From positions 1 through 64,000 of the forward strand of contig NW_005178437.1 of assembly GCF_000341285.1 (NCBI RefSeq): 64,000 nt of DNA, written 5' to 3'. Below the pieces are notes generated by a model that was not told where the DNA came from, did no database searches, and was given only the letters and a program-made list of their open reading frames with translations. This document shows, in pieces, positions 33,515 to 43,647 of the stretch (position 1 is its first letter; each line of letters starts with the position of its first letter). Made by a program: the position numbers and the translations under genes. The stretch comes from Galdieria sulphuraria. Taxonomy: Eukaryota; Rhodophyta; Bangiophyceae; Galdieriales; Galdieriaceae.

Positions 33515-33606
33515 TTCTTCTTTGTATGACAAAGACCAATCCTATTCGCAATTCGATTCTTCAATTTTTAGACTTGTGTGGGTGGCACTCAATATTATCT
33601 TAGTCG
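33515..33606. promoter_or_regulatory. 92-bp divergent promoter, PRP5 / CDK7
   Basis: Head-to-head start region of two essential nuclear genes. No TATA box stands out. Confidence 0.5.
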
Positions 33607-34990
33607 ATGTCAGAAGCCAACCATCGAGTAAAAAGATATCAAAAGGAGAAAGTATTGGGAGAGGGAACTTTTGGTCTGTTTTTGTTATTTCTGCTTTGTT
33701 TTTTGGCTTACTGTTATCAAGGTATCGTTAACAAAGCAAAAGATACCAAAACAGGTCAGTATGTCGCCATCAAAAAGGTTCGAATGGTAAGCGCTCTTGT
33801 TTCTTTTTCTCGCTTTTTTCAACATCTTTTAGGGCAATTCCAAGGATGGTGTAGCTATTCCAGCTTTACGGGAAATAAAAATATTGCAAGACGTTCGTCA
33901 CGAGAATTTGATTGTGAGTGACAATATACACAAGTTTTCATCTTTTTCATTATTTTGGGTAGAATTTACTCGATGTTTTTGGTACAAGTAGTAACATCAA
34001 TTTGGTTTTTGATTATTGCATAGCAGATTTGGAACAAATTATCAAGGACAAAACGGTAAGTAGTCGATTCAAAAAGTTTTCACCTCTCATGGTCGTTAGT
34101 AGATTGCTCTAAGTACGGCTGAAGTAAAAGGTGCGTTGAAAATGATACTATGTGGCGTTGCTAAGCTGCATGAAAATTGGCAAGTTTTCTTGGATACTGT
34201 TGGCCTTTTCTTATTTTCTTTCAGGGTTCTTCATCGAGATTTAAAACCTAGCAACATTCTTATGGATACTCAAGGAGTATTGAAATTGACAGATTTTGGA
34301 CTATCCAAATTGTTTGCCAGTCCCTATAGGAAGTATACCAATCAAGTAGTTACTCGCTGGTATCGAGCCCCAGAACTTTTATTTGGTGCCACTCAATATG
34401 GAACTGGCATAGATATGTGGAGTGTGGGCTGTATTTTTGCAGAAATGATGTTAAGACAGCCTTATTTTCCGGGAGATTCGGATATTGATCAGTTATCCAA
34501 AATATACAGTGCATTAGGAACACCCACAGAAGAAGAGTATGTACTTATTCATGTTTTTCTATAGTTAGTTATGAATATGATAATAGATGGCCTGGTGTTG
34601 CTGCTCTCCCTGCTTATGTGGAATTCACTCCCAAGCCGAGACCGCCTATGAGACAGTATGTATAATAATGACTTGGAATAGAACGTATTTTTTCAACTTT
34701 ATGCTATTAGAACCTTTACAGCTGCTTCAGATGAAGCACTCGACTTGTTAAATCAGTTTTTATTATTTGACCCTTGGAAACGTATATCTGCTCAAGATGC
34801 ACTCAATCATCCTTATTTTAAGAAACCTCCATTACCTTGTTCTCCTAACCAGTTTTTGGAAAAAGTGAAGAGTGGTCGTCTATTCCTAGACAGTGATTCT
34901 CGTTATTCCTTGAATCAAGTGGAAACTGATGATCCATTGTCTAAGAGAAGAAGATATTCTGACCTTGGAAAACGTCGATTGGAGTTTTGA
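33607..34990 (+). CDS. CDK7: CDK7, CDK-activating / TFIIH kinase
   Basis: Eight exons (33607-33673, 33722-33786, 33833-33913, 33963-34055, 34103-34179, 34225-34536, 34587-34655, 34711-34990) give 347 residues with consistent phases. Landmarks are the Gly loop LGEGTFG, the Lys of [23 protein letters not shown], and the activation loop [19 protein letters not shown], whose Thr matches human CDK7 Thr170. [13 protein letters not shown] and [20 protein letters not shown] also fit CDK7 rather than cell-cycle CDKs. It phosphorylates other CDKs and the RNA polymerase II tail as part of TFIIH. Intron 5 has a GC donor (GCAAGT) and no workable GT alternative. The length equals the human protein (346). 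Confidence 0.94.
34180..34224 (+). other. GC-AG intron in CDK7
   Basis: The 45-nt intron starts GCAAGT and ends TTTCAG. Using it restores Trp-Val-Leu-His-Arg-Asp across the junction; nearby GT dinucleotides break the frame. Confidence 0.85.
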
Positions 34991-35148
34991 ACATTTTTTC
35001 TTCTTAATTCATCACAAAAGTGTATATATCATTGGAATAAATCATCCTTTTTGGTTTTTGAGAATATGTTGGAAACTAGGAATGGTTATGTGTTCAACGA
35101 GACTTGTCATCTTTTGGATTGTTGAAACTGCCCCCAAAGAGTGTCTGG

Positions 35149-36296
35149 ATGCAGTGTAGTCGACTTGGTTTATCCATAATGAAACCAAAACCTATGGGAT
35201 GGATCGTAAGACACTATAATAAACAAAAAGAAGATATAGTGAAAATAGTATCTCGTTGTATACACCTTCATTGGGGTGCTGCTGGGTTACCGCATCCTGA
35301 CAAGGCAAGTCCATCGCGTATTGAACTATGAGGACTGTTATTTCCTACATTGTATACTAGTTGGGCTCAGGAAAAGGTGAAGATGCCTATTTTGTGGAAG
35401 AAAACGCTGCAGGTGTTTTCGATGGCGTCGGTGGTTGGGAAGCGAAAGGAGTCGATCCTTCATTGTATGCCAACGAATTGGCCAACAAAACTGCAGAGTT
35501 GGTAAGTAATATTGGATGATAGATATTTATTGCTTGTCTCAATATAGCGCAAGGTGAGAATAAAAGGTTCTTGTCAAATTGTTGACGCTTTAGAGTATGC
35601 TGCACAAAGCACCACTTTTATGGGCAGTAGTACGGCAACTGTGGTTGCCTATTGTGAGGAAAAGGATAGCCTCATCGGGGTTTGTTTCATTCTAACATAT
35701 TTACGTTTACTTGAACATCTTTTATGTAGTTGAATTTGGGTGATTCCGGATTCTTGCAGGTTCGAAAGGGCTCTGTACTTTTTCGAACGACGGAACAACA
35801 GCACTTCTTCAACTGTCCTTTTCAACTGGGTACTGGATCTCGCAATCGAGTACAAGATGGAGAGTAGGTCCTATATTTCGGATACATGCCAATCCTTTAG
35901 AATGGTGTGTATCTTGTCGACATGGAATCATTCTCAACTTTGTGGTTGCGTAGGTTCATCGACTTGAGAATAGAAGTAGGGGATTGGTTGATTCTAGGAA
36001 CGGATGGATTGTTTGATAACATGAAAACTGAGGAAATTTTGGAATTGATTGGATGTTATGATGGTAAATATGTGTGACTGAGTTTTCTCAAAGGATATTT
36101 TTGAATGACCGTGGTTTCTTTAGAAAATGTAGACCCTCCGTTATTAGCACATCGTTTGGCACAAACTGCTATGGAATTTTCTATGGATGAAAACAAAACG
36201 AGTCCTTTTGCCGAAAACGCCAACGAAGCAGGATTTATATATTTGGGTGGAAAACGTGACGATATTACTGTGTTGGTTGGCAAAGTTGTGAAATAA
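35149..36296 (+). CDS. PPTC7-type PP2C protein phosphatase
   Basis: Six exons (35149-35304, 35361-35501, 35548-35679, 35730-35863, 35954-36063, 36124-36296) give 281 residues in phase. The signature of the PTC7 subgroup is present: [59 protein letters not shown] and the metal-binding KRDDITVLV. All four acidic metal ligands of PP2C can be seen. PTC7 proteins are often mitochondrial (yeast Ptc7, human PPTC7) or plastidic. The first ATG in frame is 35149; the leader is short and basic. The first intron has a GC donor. A stand-alone CBM20 gene follows 37 bp downstream on the same strand. Confidence 0.9.
35305..35360 (+). other. GC-AG intron in the PP2C gene
   Basis: The intron starts GCAAGT after CAAG and ends ACTAG. 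Phase 0 joins the PHPDK motif to GEDAYF; the GT sites nearby give stops. Confidence 0.8.
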
Positions 36297-36333
36297 GAAA
36301 AGGCGCGCAATGAAGAGAAGAAAAAAGAAATGA

Positions 36334-36769
36334 ATGTTGGAAGGGGGAATGATGATGAGGATGCCCGTCCGTCTTCCACAACAGGCCTCCAGAGATGAGC
36401 TTACAAACACAGTAACAGTCGTATTTTCTTGTAGTTGTCCTTTTTATGTAGGAGACAACGCAGTATTAGCTGTTTGTGGCTCTACTCAGGCTTTGGGTAA
36501 CTGGAAACTGGAAGATGCCAAATATCTAGAAAGAGAGCCTTGTAGTGAGGGTTTATGGAAAACCAAACTGAAATTGCCACATATTCTAATGGAATACAAG
36601 TAATGATGGCAAAAAAGCAAAAACTTAACACTCACGGTTTTTTAGGTATCTGATTCTTTCCAAGGATGATAACAAGCTCATACGTTGGGAAGAGAGATGG
36701 AACCGAAACTTGGATCTGATAGAAAGCAAACTGGCTTCAAAAACAATGGAAGATATATTTGATAGATAA
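36334..36769 (+). CDS. stand-alone CBM20 starch-binding protein
   Basis: Two exons, 36334-36599 and 36646-36769, give 129 residues. Nearly the whole protein is one CBM20 fold: TVVFSCSCPFYVGDNAVLAV, CGSTQALGNWKLEDA (with the conserved G-N-W), GLWKTKLKLP, MEYKYLIL and IRWEERWNRNLDL with the conserved W-E and R-N motifs. CBM20 domains bind amylose and glycogen. Most are parts of larger enzymes (glucoamylase, laforin, GWD3), so a free module is less usual. No signal or transit peptide is obvious, which fits cytosolic red-algal starch. It lies just downstream of the PP2C gene. Binding is a confident inference; the partner enzyme is unknown. Confidence 0.88.
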
Positions 36770-36792
36770 AACAGAAACCTAAAGGTTTTATA

Positions 36793-39173
36793 TTATGGAA
36801 TGGCCACATCGTCTTGATGCACCAAGAGTGGCTTGTTCGAGCTGGAAAGGTTTTCCAGTAACTTGTCCAACAGTTGGTCACATACCGATGACTCCGTACA
36901 AGGTGAACACATCAAATAAATCACATTTCCCAAAGGTCGAGTATAAATTCCTTGTGAAAGTAAGGAGTCCAGTAGATCCTGTGTTACCAAAGCATGATAA
37001 CCTTGTTGCGGAGATCTCAACTCTATAGCCAAAACAGTTCCCAAACATGAGACCATACGAATACTTGGCAGTGAACTCAACTCTTTCACTTTTTCCACAT
37101 TCCAAAAGGTAGTCATTCTGTTTTGGTTCTTCGATGACTCCTCCTCTTGCCAATGGGAAGAAGTTCGATAATAAGCCAGTGAATCCAAGGCGACCTGACA
37201 GCCTACTGGATAAGCAGTATAGGAATGTCCATGAAGTAATGCAAACTTTTTCTTATCAGCCTAAGATAACAACAACAATCATATTATTAGACTATCAACA
37301 ATCGATTTGCTCTATTTCTTAAGAATACCTTGAACGCGTCGAATACTTCTTCCGTTGTAAGAGTAACTGCCATAGGTAATAATCCACCCGTCAATAGTTT
37401 CGCATATGCCGCGATATCAGGATAAACTCCCAACAAATGAGTGGATGAAAGTACACCAAGTCTCCAAATTCCTGAAAATACTTCATCGAATATGACAGGA
37501 ATTCCTCTCTTTTTGGCTTCTTGAATAAGAATTCTTTGAAAACAAGGATCGATGAGTCGCATTCCACCTGCTCCTTGAATCAAAGGCTCTATTATCAAAG
37601 TAGCGATGGTACTTGAACTGTCCAATACTTTGTTTATATATTGTTGATACATATTTCCTATTTCTGAATCAACTCGTTGCCAGTCTGCCATCTCATCCCA
37701 ACTATCCCAATGTACCTGGTTCGCAATCGAATCAGTTGGAAACCAATTATTGTTGCCGTTCAAAATATCCAATATCCAGCGTCCATTTTGCATTCCTATT
37801 CTTGGAGGTTCTATAAATACGCCCTTTGGTTGGAACCATGGCGATTGCAACTCATTGTAATCTCCTTTGGGACAACAATCCATTGCACCCAAAGTATCTC
37901 CGTGATATGAACCAAAGAAACTCAATACTTCAAGTTGTTGCTGTTGTTGGGATTTTCCATGACGCGTAGAATACAATCGCAACGCCATTTTGATAGCAAT
38001 TTCGATCGCTGTTGAGCCATCATCCGAGTAATAAGCTCTATTGGCCCAAGGATAACCTACTGTTTCTATCAATTCTTTGGATAGTTGATAAGCTGGTTGA
38101 TGAATGACTTGAGGGAAGATTACGTGTCCATAACGTCCAGCAGCCTTCATCATGGATTTATTCAACTGAATATGGGCATGACCAACACCTTGTGTCCACC
38201 AACTTGCAACTCCATCAAAAGCATCCAACAAATGCCATGAAGAGGAATCTTCATTTGATTTGAAAACAAAAAAAGGTGGCCTGGAATGGGTTCCTTTTGA
38301 TTTCTTTTGTGCCACTTGATAATTATCTCCGAATGCTGAGTCTACGATAACGGGATGTAAAGTACTTCCGTGTTGGGTAAATGGCCACCAAAATAGTTTT
38401 GGAGCATTTTGTTCCATTTCTTCCCACTTTTTGGATCTTTTCGTAAAATATGTATTGCCATGCTCGACGATGGATTGAAATGCTTGTTGTACTTGTGGCT
38501 TCAAGTACCAGTCACTGAACAATGGAATATCCTTAGGAGGTAACGGAGGGAATGGTATGATAAGAGTATCTTTCTCATGAATAGTTCTTTTCCATGCTTC
38601 CCAGTTAGGATAACCTTGATCAATAGTTGCTATGATGGGAACATCATAGCCTCGCAATAACAAGGATTCATAGCAAGTCATAGTAGTAGATATTCCACCC
38701 AGAGCACCGTCTCCTATAAGAACAACTGGAAGACGCAATGAGCGATAACCATCTGCTTGACTCGTTCCACTTGGCAATGGTGATAATACACCGCCTGCAG
38801 TTTCAATGATGATTGCAGACTCGTGCCTATTTTCCCATTCCTTCCATATAGCTTGCATAACTTGTTGGTCACTAACTTGTTCACCTTGTCTTCTAGCTGC
38901 TTCTTCTGCACTCAATGGTTGTTCAAACACAAAGAGTTTCTTGCAACTCAATCGTTGATCCACTCCTCTGTCATCGTCCTTCCACAGTTGCTTACAGTGC
39001 CTTTGCACAAAAGCTGCGTCATCGTCGGGAGGATACCCAGTTTGTACAGGTTTCAAGTACAAACAATGAGCTACTCTCTTAAGTAGTTGTGACACGATCC
39101 CAGTAGAAATAACAGTCTTTCCTACGTTGGTATTGGCACCCCAAATTTGAAGCCACATGATAACATTATCCAT
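36793..39173 (-). CDS. BIO3-BIO1: fused dethiobiotin synthetase and DAPA aminotransferase (BioD-BioA)
   Basis: Two exons, 39173-37329 and 37260-36793, encode 770 residues. Residues 1-235 form BioD, with the P-loop GANTNVGKT and the IIIETAGGVLSPL motif. The rest is BioA: WWPFTQHGS, DGVASWWTQGVGH, SDDGSTAIEIAIKMALR, SYHGDTLGAMDCC, VIFDEVFSGIWRLG and the PLP Lys in AKLLTGGLLP. The fusion, with BioD first, matches plant BIO3-BIO1 and its fungal counterpart, which make dethiobiotin from KAPA in mitochondria. The P-loop begins at residue 12, so the protein has no room for a classical presequence from this ATG. The gene converges with the CBM20 gene (23 bp between stops). Confidence 0.93.
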
Positions 39174-39325
39174 TCACTTGTTTTCTCCAAAGAGTCCATT
39201 TCATATGTTCAACTATTGAATATCTAATGAATGATAATCATATGAATCACTATTATACATGCACACAACGTATCTGTTGAGAAGATCTTTTGAAACTCTT
39301 CAACATTCATCTGTTGGATGATGGA

Positions 39326-40297
39326 ATGCTTTTCTCAATGACGACGGCCATCAAGTGTATGAAACAAGAGATGGCTACTTATCCACGAGAGGTGTGGAAA
39401 AGAGTCTTGAAAACGTGCAACTTATTTCTTAAAAGGTCCCAAACTACGGTTTCCTCCACTTCTCAAGATATACTACCAGAACCTATTCTCACTACCACTG
39501 TAAAAGAGAGAATATTGGAACTATACAAAGCAGACCCCGAAAAATGGTCAAAACAAGTATTAGCGTCACGTTTCAAAGTTTCAGAACGCACCATCAAGTT
39601 TCTGGTAGAAACAGATAGATTAGCGCAGTCCGTGGTGACTCGATTGGACCAAGAAGCAGTGCAACACTTTCAAAAGATGTATGAGAAAAGGAAATCGGTG
39701 GAAAGTTCCAGTTTGTTATCCAATCAAAGAGCAGCATTCTCGGAACCACAACCAAAACCAAGTGCTTCCATCCGGAGTTGGCCAAAGTTGGAAAGGAAGG
39801 ATGATCTTACTGGAGAAACTACCGACGATGTGTTGCAGCAACTAGGGTTTAGAACTATTGGCACTACAAAGGAAGATAAGCAAAGTGTAGAAAAGGAAGT
39901 GGAAACGGTGAAAAACTACTTGGAGCCTTCACCAGAAGCTTCTTACAAGAGCTTGGGTTTATTGGAAGATGCCGTATCTCCTCGTAGAACCAAATATCTA
40001 TTTGTAGATATTAGTAGGAAAGTTAGGAGTGATTGTAGACCTATATATGTCAGGGATTTTGATGGAAAGCTACGAGATGCCAATAGAGAAGAAAGACTCA
40101 AAGTGTTGGTAGCTCTAGGAGGTCCATATGATATTCTCAAACCTTATCTCAAGGAATATTATTTGGAAAAACCGTTGTCTCAACAAGTAGAAGAAAAAGT
40201 TGCTTTACAAACTAAAGTAGCCTTATGGAGAAAGTTGAAGAAAGCCAAAAAGAAGGCTAGAAGAAAAGGACAGTCTGTGGAAACTCCAAAAGAATAA
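39326..40297 (+). CDS. putative mitochondrial protein, EMR1/neugrin-like helix-turn-helix
   Basis: An intronless gene. The N-terminus is basic and poor in acidic residues, consistent with import. A helix-turn-helix-like segment reads VKERILELYKADPEKW then VLASRFKVSERTIKFLVE. The middle is Ser/Glu-rich. The C-terminus contains VRDFDGKLRDANREERLK and ends in a Lys-rich coiled coil. The LYKADP-W-LA-RF-v-e--I--L pattern resembles neugrin and the fungal EMR1/mitoribosome-associated proteins, but the match is weak. ATG 39326 or 39338 are both possible starts. Confidence 0.65.
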   Translation: MLFSMTTAIKCMKQEMATYPREVWKRVLKTCNLFLKRSQTTVSSTSQDILPEPILTTTVKERILELYKADPEKWSKQVLASRFKVSERTIKFLVETDRLAQSVVTRLDQEAVQHFQKMYEKRKSVESSSLLSNQRAAFSEPQPKPSASIRSWPKLERKDDLTGETTDDVLQQLGFRTIGTTKEDKQSVEKEVETVKNYLEPSPEASYKSLGLLEDAVSPRRTKYLFVDISRKVRSDCRPIYVRDFDGKLRDANREERLKVLVALGGPYDILKPYLKEYYLEKPLSQQVEEKVALQTKVALWRKLKKAKKKARRKGQSVETPKE

Positions 40298-40320
40298 AGC
40301 CACACTTAAGATACGATCGA

Positions 40321-41298
40321 CTAGACTTTTTGTTGATAAAGAAAAGGTTGTAAACGACTCAAAGCAATCATCACTGCTTCTTCAGTTCGTATTGTTCGAG
40401 AACCCTGAAAAGGACAAATATTAATATAGTCATGAAATAGCTCGTTCACACCAAAATAACGCCCAACTCCTTGAACAGATAACTTTTCATCTCTGCTAGC
40501 ATCATATTCCAAACCTCTCCTTCCACCAAATACTAACAATAAATGACGACAAGGAGTAAGGCGAAAAGAAGGGTCGTCAATACTTTTACCTCTTTCTGAA
40601 GTTCCAATCACTTTATCATAACCACCTTCATAAGGACATTCTTCCCAAGTCTTGCATAGAGCAGTGGCAATACGAACTTGATATCCCCAATACAATCCAC
40701 CTTTTTCTCTTGGAGTTGCTTTGAAACACAAACTACCCATCAAAGGATCAGACGTCTCTTTCGACTGGTCAAAAGAAACCGTTATTCTTTCTCCTTTCTT
40801 TACATTATGTTGCGCCTTCACTGTTGCAGGTCGATCCAATCCTACATCGACCAGATACACTCCACCCTGTTTCTCTTCTAATATGACACCTTCTCTCCAA
40901 GGTAGCCATTCGTCTTTTCTCAAGTGATGAGGTGCATCTATTGGATTCAACAAACCTGCATACTTTAAGTTCTCACTCATTGGAAACAAGTGCCTTCTCA
41001 GATATTGTGGAGTTTCCAAATATTCCAATAAAAGTTTTAAAAAAGCTATCGATGGAGCAGCTTCCTCTTTGTTCCGGTCTTGCGAATACAATATTATTTC
41101 ATCGACCTTGAATATGGTGAGTGTACGAGCCAATTGTCCGATGACATATGTTTGTAGTTGTGCTTTTTGTATATTTTCTAAAATAGAGCAAGGTATGGCC
41201 ACGCTCAGCGTACCCAAAGTGAGTTGAGGACCCAAGTGGATCCCTTTTGTCAACTTGGGTTGAACTTTGGCACGCTTCTTTTTGGATGGAAATGGCAT
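40321..41298 (-). CDS. SPOUT1/C9orf114-like SPOUT methyltransferase
   Basis: An intronless gene. The N-terminus is Lys-rich (PSKKKRAKVQPK). Recognisable DUF171/SPOUT blocks are VAIPCSILENIQKAQLQTYVIG, RTLTIFKVDEIILY, ETPQYLRRHLFP, KYAGLLNPIDAPHHLR, YWGYQVRIA, LLLVFGGRRGLEYD and DYINICPFQGSRTIRTEEAV. The knotted C-terminal half binds SAM, and the insert is an OB-like domain. The human protein (SPOUT1/CENP-32) is linked to rRNA modification and spindle function. ATG 41298 is the first ATG in frame. Its neighbour upstream, the cyclase-family gene, ends 58 bp before it on the same strand. Confidence 0.93.
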   Translation of the reverse strand: MPFPSKKKRAKVQPKLTKGIHLGPQLTLGTLSVAIPCSILENIQKAQLQTYVIGQLARTLTIFKVDEIILYSQDRNKEEAAPSIAFLKLLLEYLETPQYLRRHLFPMSENLKYAGLLNPIDAPHHLRKDEWLPWREGVILEEKQGGVYLVDVGLDRPATVKAQHNVKKGERITVSFDQSKETSDPLMGSLCFKATPREKGGLYWGYQVRIATALCKTWEECPYEGGYDKVIGTSERGKSIDDPSFRLTPCRHLLLVFGGRRGLEYDASRDEKLSVQGVGRYFGVNELFHDYINICPFQGSRTIRTEEAVMIALSRLQPFLYQQKV

Positions 41299-41356
41299 TT
41301 GAAAAGATTTCACAATTTCATCTACAACTCTTCTTCTAACAAGTTTCAACTATCCT

Positions 41357-42310
41357 TTATAAAATGGCTACTGGATTCACTGGAGCACCAGTACCACGAT
41401 AAACTTTAAGTGGAGCACCAACATATAAAAAGTCATATTTGCGATGCCTTTCACAAGCAGCTGCCAATTTTTCCAAATTGCAAATTTCATTAAACGCGAT
41501 TCCCAAATTTCTTAAAAGTGCACAATGCAATGGCAATAATACTTTAGACTCGGGATGCACTGTCAATTCATTCGCCATCGTATCCGTACAAAGTGCTGGA
41601 ATTTCCATTTGATGGAACCACTGCACCAATTCCGGAGAATACGTCATGCCTGGTTCATTCAAACCATCATAAAACTCTTCTCTCGATTGTTCATAAAAAC
41701 TTTGCAAAAATGCAGTGCGGATAACTAAAATATCATGCTTCTCTATAGTAACTCCTTGTTTCGATGCAGCATCCTTAATGTCTTGCAATGTGATCTCTTC
41801 TCCTTTATCTAAACGAGATTTACCACGAATTCTGGGCATATCTATCAACACCCCACGTCCTACGACTCCCTTCTCTCCAATAGGGACAATAGAAGCTTTC
41901 TCCATACCTCCCATAGTAGTATCTGCAGAATATCCATTCCAAATATGATCATCATACCAAAAGTGACCCATAGCATCATATTGTGTGGAACCCTGCAAGT
42001 ACATAGTTATGCCATCATCAGAATACTCACCACCACCAGGCAACGAATGAGATTTGCCACTTTTATAATAACTCTTATCTTGAGTCATGAACTTGAGTGC
42101 TCCCGTTCTTCCTGGGAATACAGGTTCTCCCTTTGGATTGGCAATCAACTCACCCAAAGTATACACCTCCCCAAGTCGAACCGACCGAATACCTCTCAAC
42201 ACTTCTTGCTGAGTTAAAAAGTTTAGCGAGCCAAGTTCATCATCAGGACCCCATCTACCCCAGTTTTTAGGAGCAGACGCTAGTAAGTCTTTCATTGACT
42301 TGTGTGACAT
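41357..42310 (-). CDS. cyclase-family metal hydrolase (kynurenine formamidase superfamily)
   Basis: An intronless gene of about 317 codons. Landmarks of the PF04199 'cyclase' fold are NWGRWGPDDELGSLNFLT, QGSTQYDAMGHFWYDD (the metal-binding region with H and D) and DMPRIRG. Bacterial relatives are annotated as cyclases, isatin hydrolases or amidases acting on small cyclic or aromatic molecules; the true substrate cannot be read from sequence. The lack of introns and high similarity in style to bacterial and fungal single-domain proteins suggest acquisition by transfer. It is divergent from an intronless zinc alcohol dehydrogenase 149 bp away. Confidence 0.9.
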   Translation of the reverse strand: MSHKSMKDLLASAPKNWGRWGPDDELGSLNFLTQQEVLRGIRSVRLGEVYTLGELIANPKGEPVFPGRTGALKFMTQDKSYYKSGKSHSLPGGGEYSDDGITMYLQGSTQYDAMGHFWYDDHIWNGYSADTTMGGMEKASIVPIGEKGVVGRGVLIDMPRIRGKSRLDKGEEITLQDIKDAASKQGVTIEKHDILVIRTAFLQSFYEQSREEFYDGLNEPGMTYSPELVQWFHQMEIPALCTDTMANELTVHPESKVLLPLHCALLRNLGIAFNEICNLEKLAAACERHRKYDFLYVGAPLKVYRGTGAPVNPVAIL

Positions 42311-42459
42311 CGTCAACTAGAACAACCGAAACCAATTTACCTTTACATCTCTCAAACCACTCAGAATGGGTTGATCATCGTAGAGAAACTCGGATTTCTT
42401 CTACCGACCTATTTTCTCTTCAAGTGAAAATAGCGTTGGTAAAAACTTGCTTTTGAAAA

Positions 42460-43635
42460 ATGAAGGTAAAGTCTGCAGTTTTGCAAGAAATGGGAAGACC
42501 CACTCCTTATGCCAAAAGTAAGCCTATCGTAATCGAAGAGTTGGAGTTGGCACCTCCTCACGATGAAGAGGTTTTGGTGAAGCTGTTGTATGCAGGTTTA
42601 TGCCATTCGGACCTATCTGTTATCAATGCAAGTCGTCCTAGACCCACTCCCATGGCATTGGGTCACGAAGCAGTGGGAAGAATTCAACAAGTTGGCAAGA
42701 ACGTGGATAACGTGCAAGTAGGAGATATCGTTTCTTGTGTATTTGTTCCGAGTTGTGGTACCTGTGACTCGTGTCGCACGGGTAGACCTGCCACTTGTAC
42801 TACTGGATCAAAAGCAAATGGTGCTGGACTATTGTTATGTGGCCAATCCCACTTATCCAGACAAGTCAGCAAACCAACCGACCCTAAAGTGATACACCAT
42901 TTGTTAGGTGTAGCTGCTTTTTCTACTTATTCGGTGATGAACAAAAACTCGGTGGTGAAAATAGACCCATCGATTCCTCCCAAATATGCAGCAGTATTTG
43001 GTTGTGCTGTTATTACTGGTGTAGGTGCTGTTGTCAATACTGCCAAAATAGAGTTTGGAGCAAGTGTTGCTATCGTTGGTTTAGGTGGTGTTGGATTCTG
43101 TGCTCTATTGGGAGCCTTGGCTGCAGGTGCGAGTAGCATCATCGTGGTCGACTTGGAACAGTCTAAACTAGATCTTGCTAAGAAATTGGGAGCTTCTCAC
43201 GCTGTATTATCTACCAAAGATACATCATTGGATAACTTGATACAGTCCATCAAGCAACTCACCCGACAAGGTCGTGGAGTGGACTATGCCTTCGAAATGG
43301 CAGGAAGTGGGCCCACTTTGAAAATTGCTTATGGAATTACTCGTCCAGGCGGTACAACCGTTACTGCTGGTCTTCCCCATCCAGAAACTCAGTTTTCCAT
43401 TTCTCAAGTCACTATTACAGCAGAAGAACGTACCTTGAAAGGTTCGTATCTAGGAAGTTGTGTCCCTACTAGAGATATTCCAAGATATGTGCAACTGTAC
43501 AAGGAAGGTAGACTACCAGTTGATAAACTCATATCTGGTGTTATCACTTTGGACCAGATCAATGAAGGCTTCGACCAACTTGACCAAGGCAAAGTGATTC
43601 GTCTATTGTTAAAATTACATGACGACGAAGAATAA
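42460..43635 (+). CDS. zinc-dependent alcohol dehydrogenase
   Basis: An intronless gene of 391 codons. Catalytic zinc ligands are CHSD, GHE and FGCAVITG; the structural-zinc Cys cluster is CGTCDSCRTGRPATC. The NAD-binding Rossmann motif is AIVGLGGVGFCAL with the acidic VVDLE ending strand 2. The arrangement fits the class of bacterial medium-chain ADHs related to class III/aryl-alcohol enzymes. The substrate is unknown. Lack of introns and its pairing with the cyclase-family gene suggest a transferred catabolic pair. Its stop codon lies within an AATAAA sequence and only 6 bp from the UFD2 stop on the other strand. Confidence 0.93.
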   Translation: MKVKSAVLQEMGRPTPYAKSKPIVIEELELAPPHDEEVLVKLLYAGLCHSDLSVINASRPRPTPMALGHEAVGRIQQVGKNVDNVQVGDIVSCVFVPSCGTCDSCRTGRPATCTTGSKANGAGLLLCGQSHLSRQVSKPTDPKVIHHLLGVAAFSTYSVMNKNSVVKIDPSIPPKYAAVFGCAVITGVGAVVNTAKIEFGASVAIVGLGGVGFCALLGALAAGASSIIVVDLEQSKLDLAKKLGASHAVLSTKDTSLDNLIQSIKQLTRQGRGVDYAFEMAGSGPTLKIAYGITRPGGTTVTAGLPHPETQFSISQVTITAEERTLKGSYLGSCVPTRDIPRYVQLYKEGRLPVDKLISGVITLDQINEGFDQLDQGKVIRLLLKLHDDEE

Positions 43636-43647
43636 AATCTTTTATTT
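43631..43647. terminator. mirrored AATAAA signals over two stop codons
   Basis: AATAAA on the plus strand overlaps the alcohol dehydrogenase TAA, and AATAAA on the minus strand overlaps the UFD2 TAA. Six bases separate the stops, so each 3' UTR must lie in the other gene if transcripts extend normally. Use as poly(A) signals is inferred. Confidence 0.4.

Noticed and set aside
35864-35953. Possible 4-nt micro-exon in the PP2C gene
   Set aside because: It would need a 37-nt intron; a single 90-nt intron explains the join equally well.
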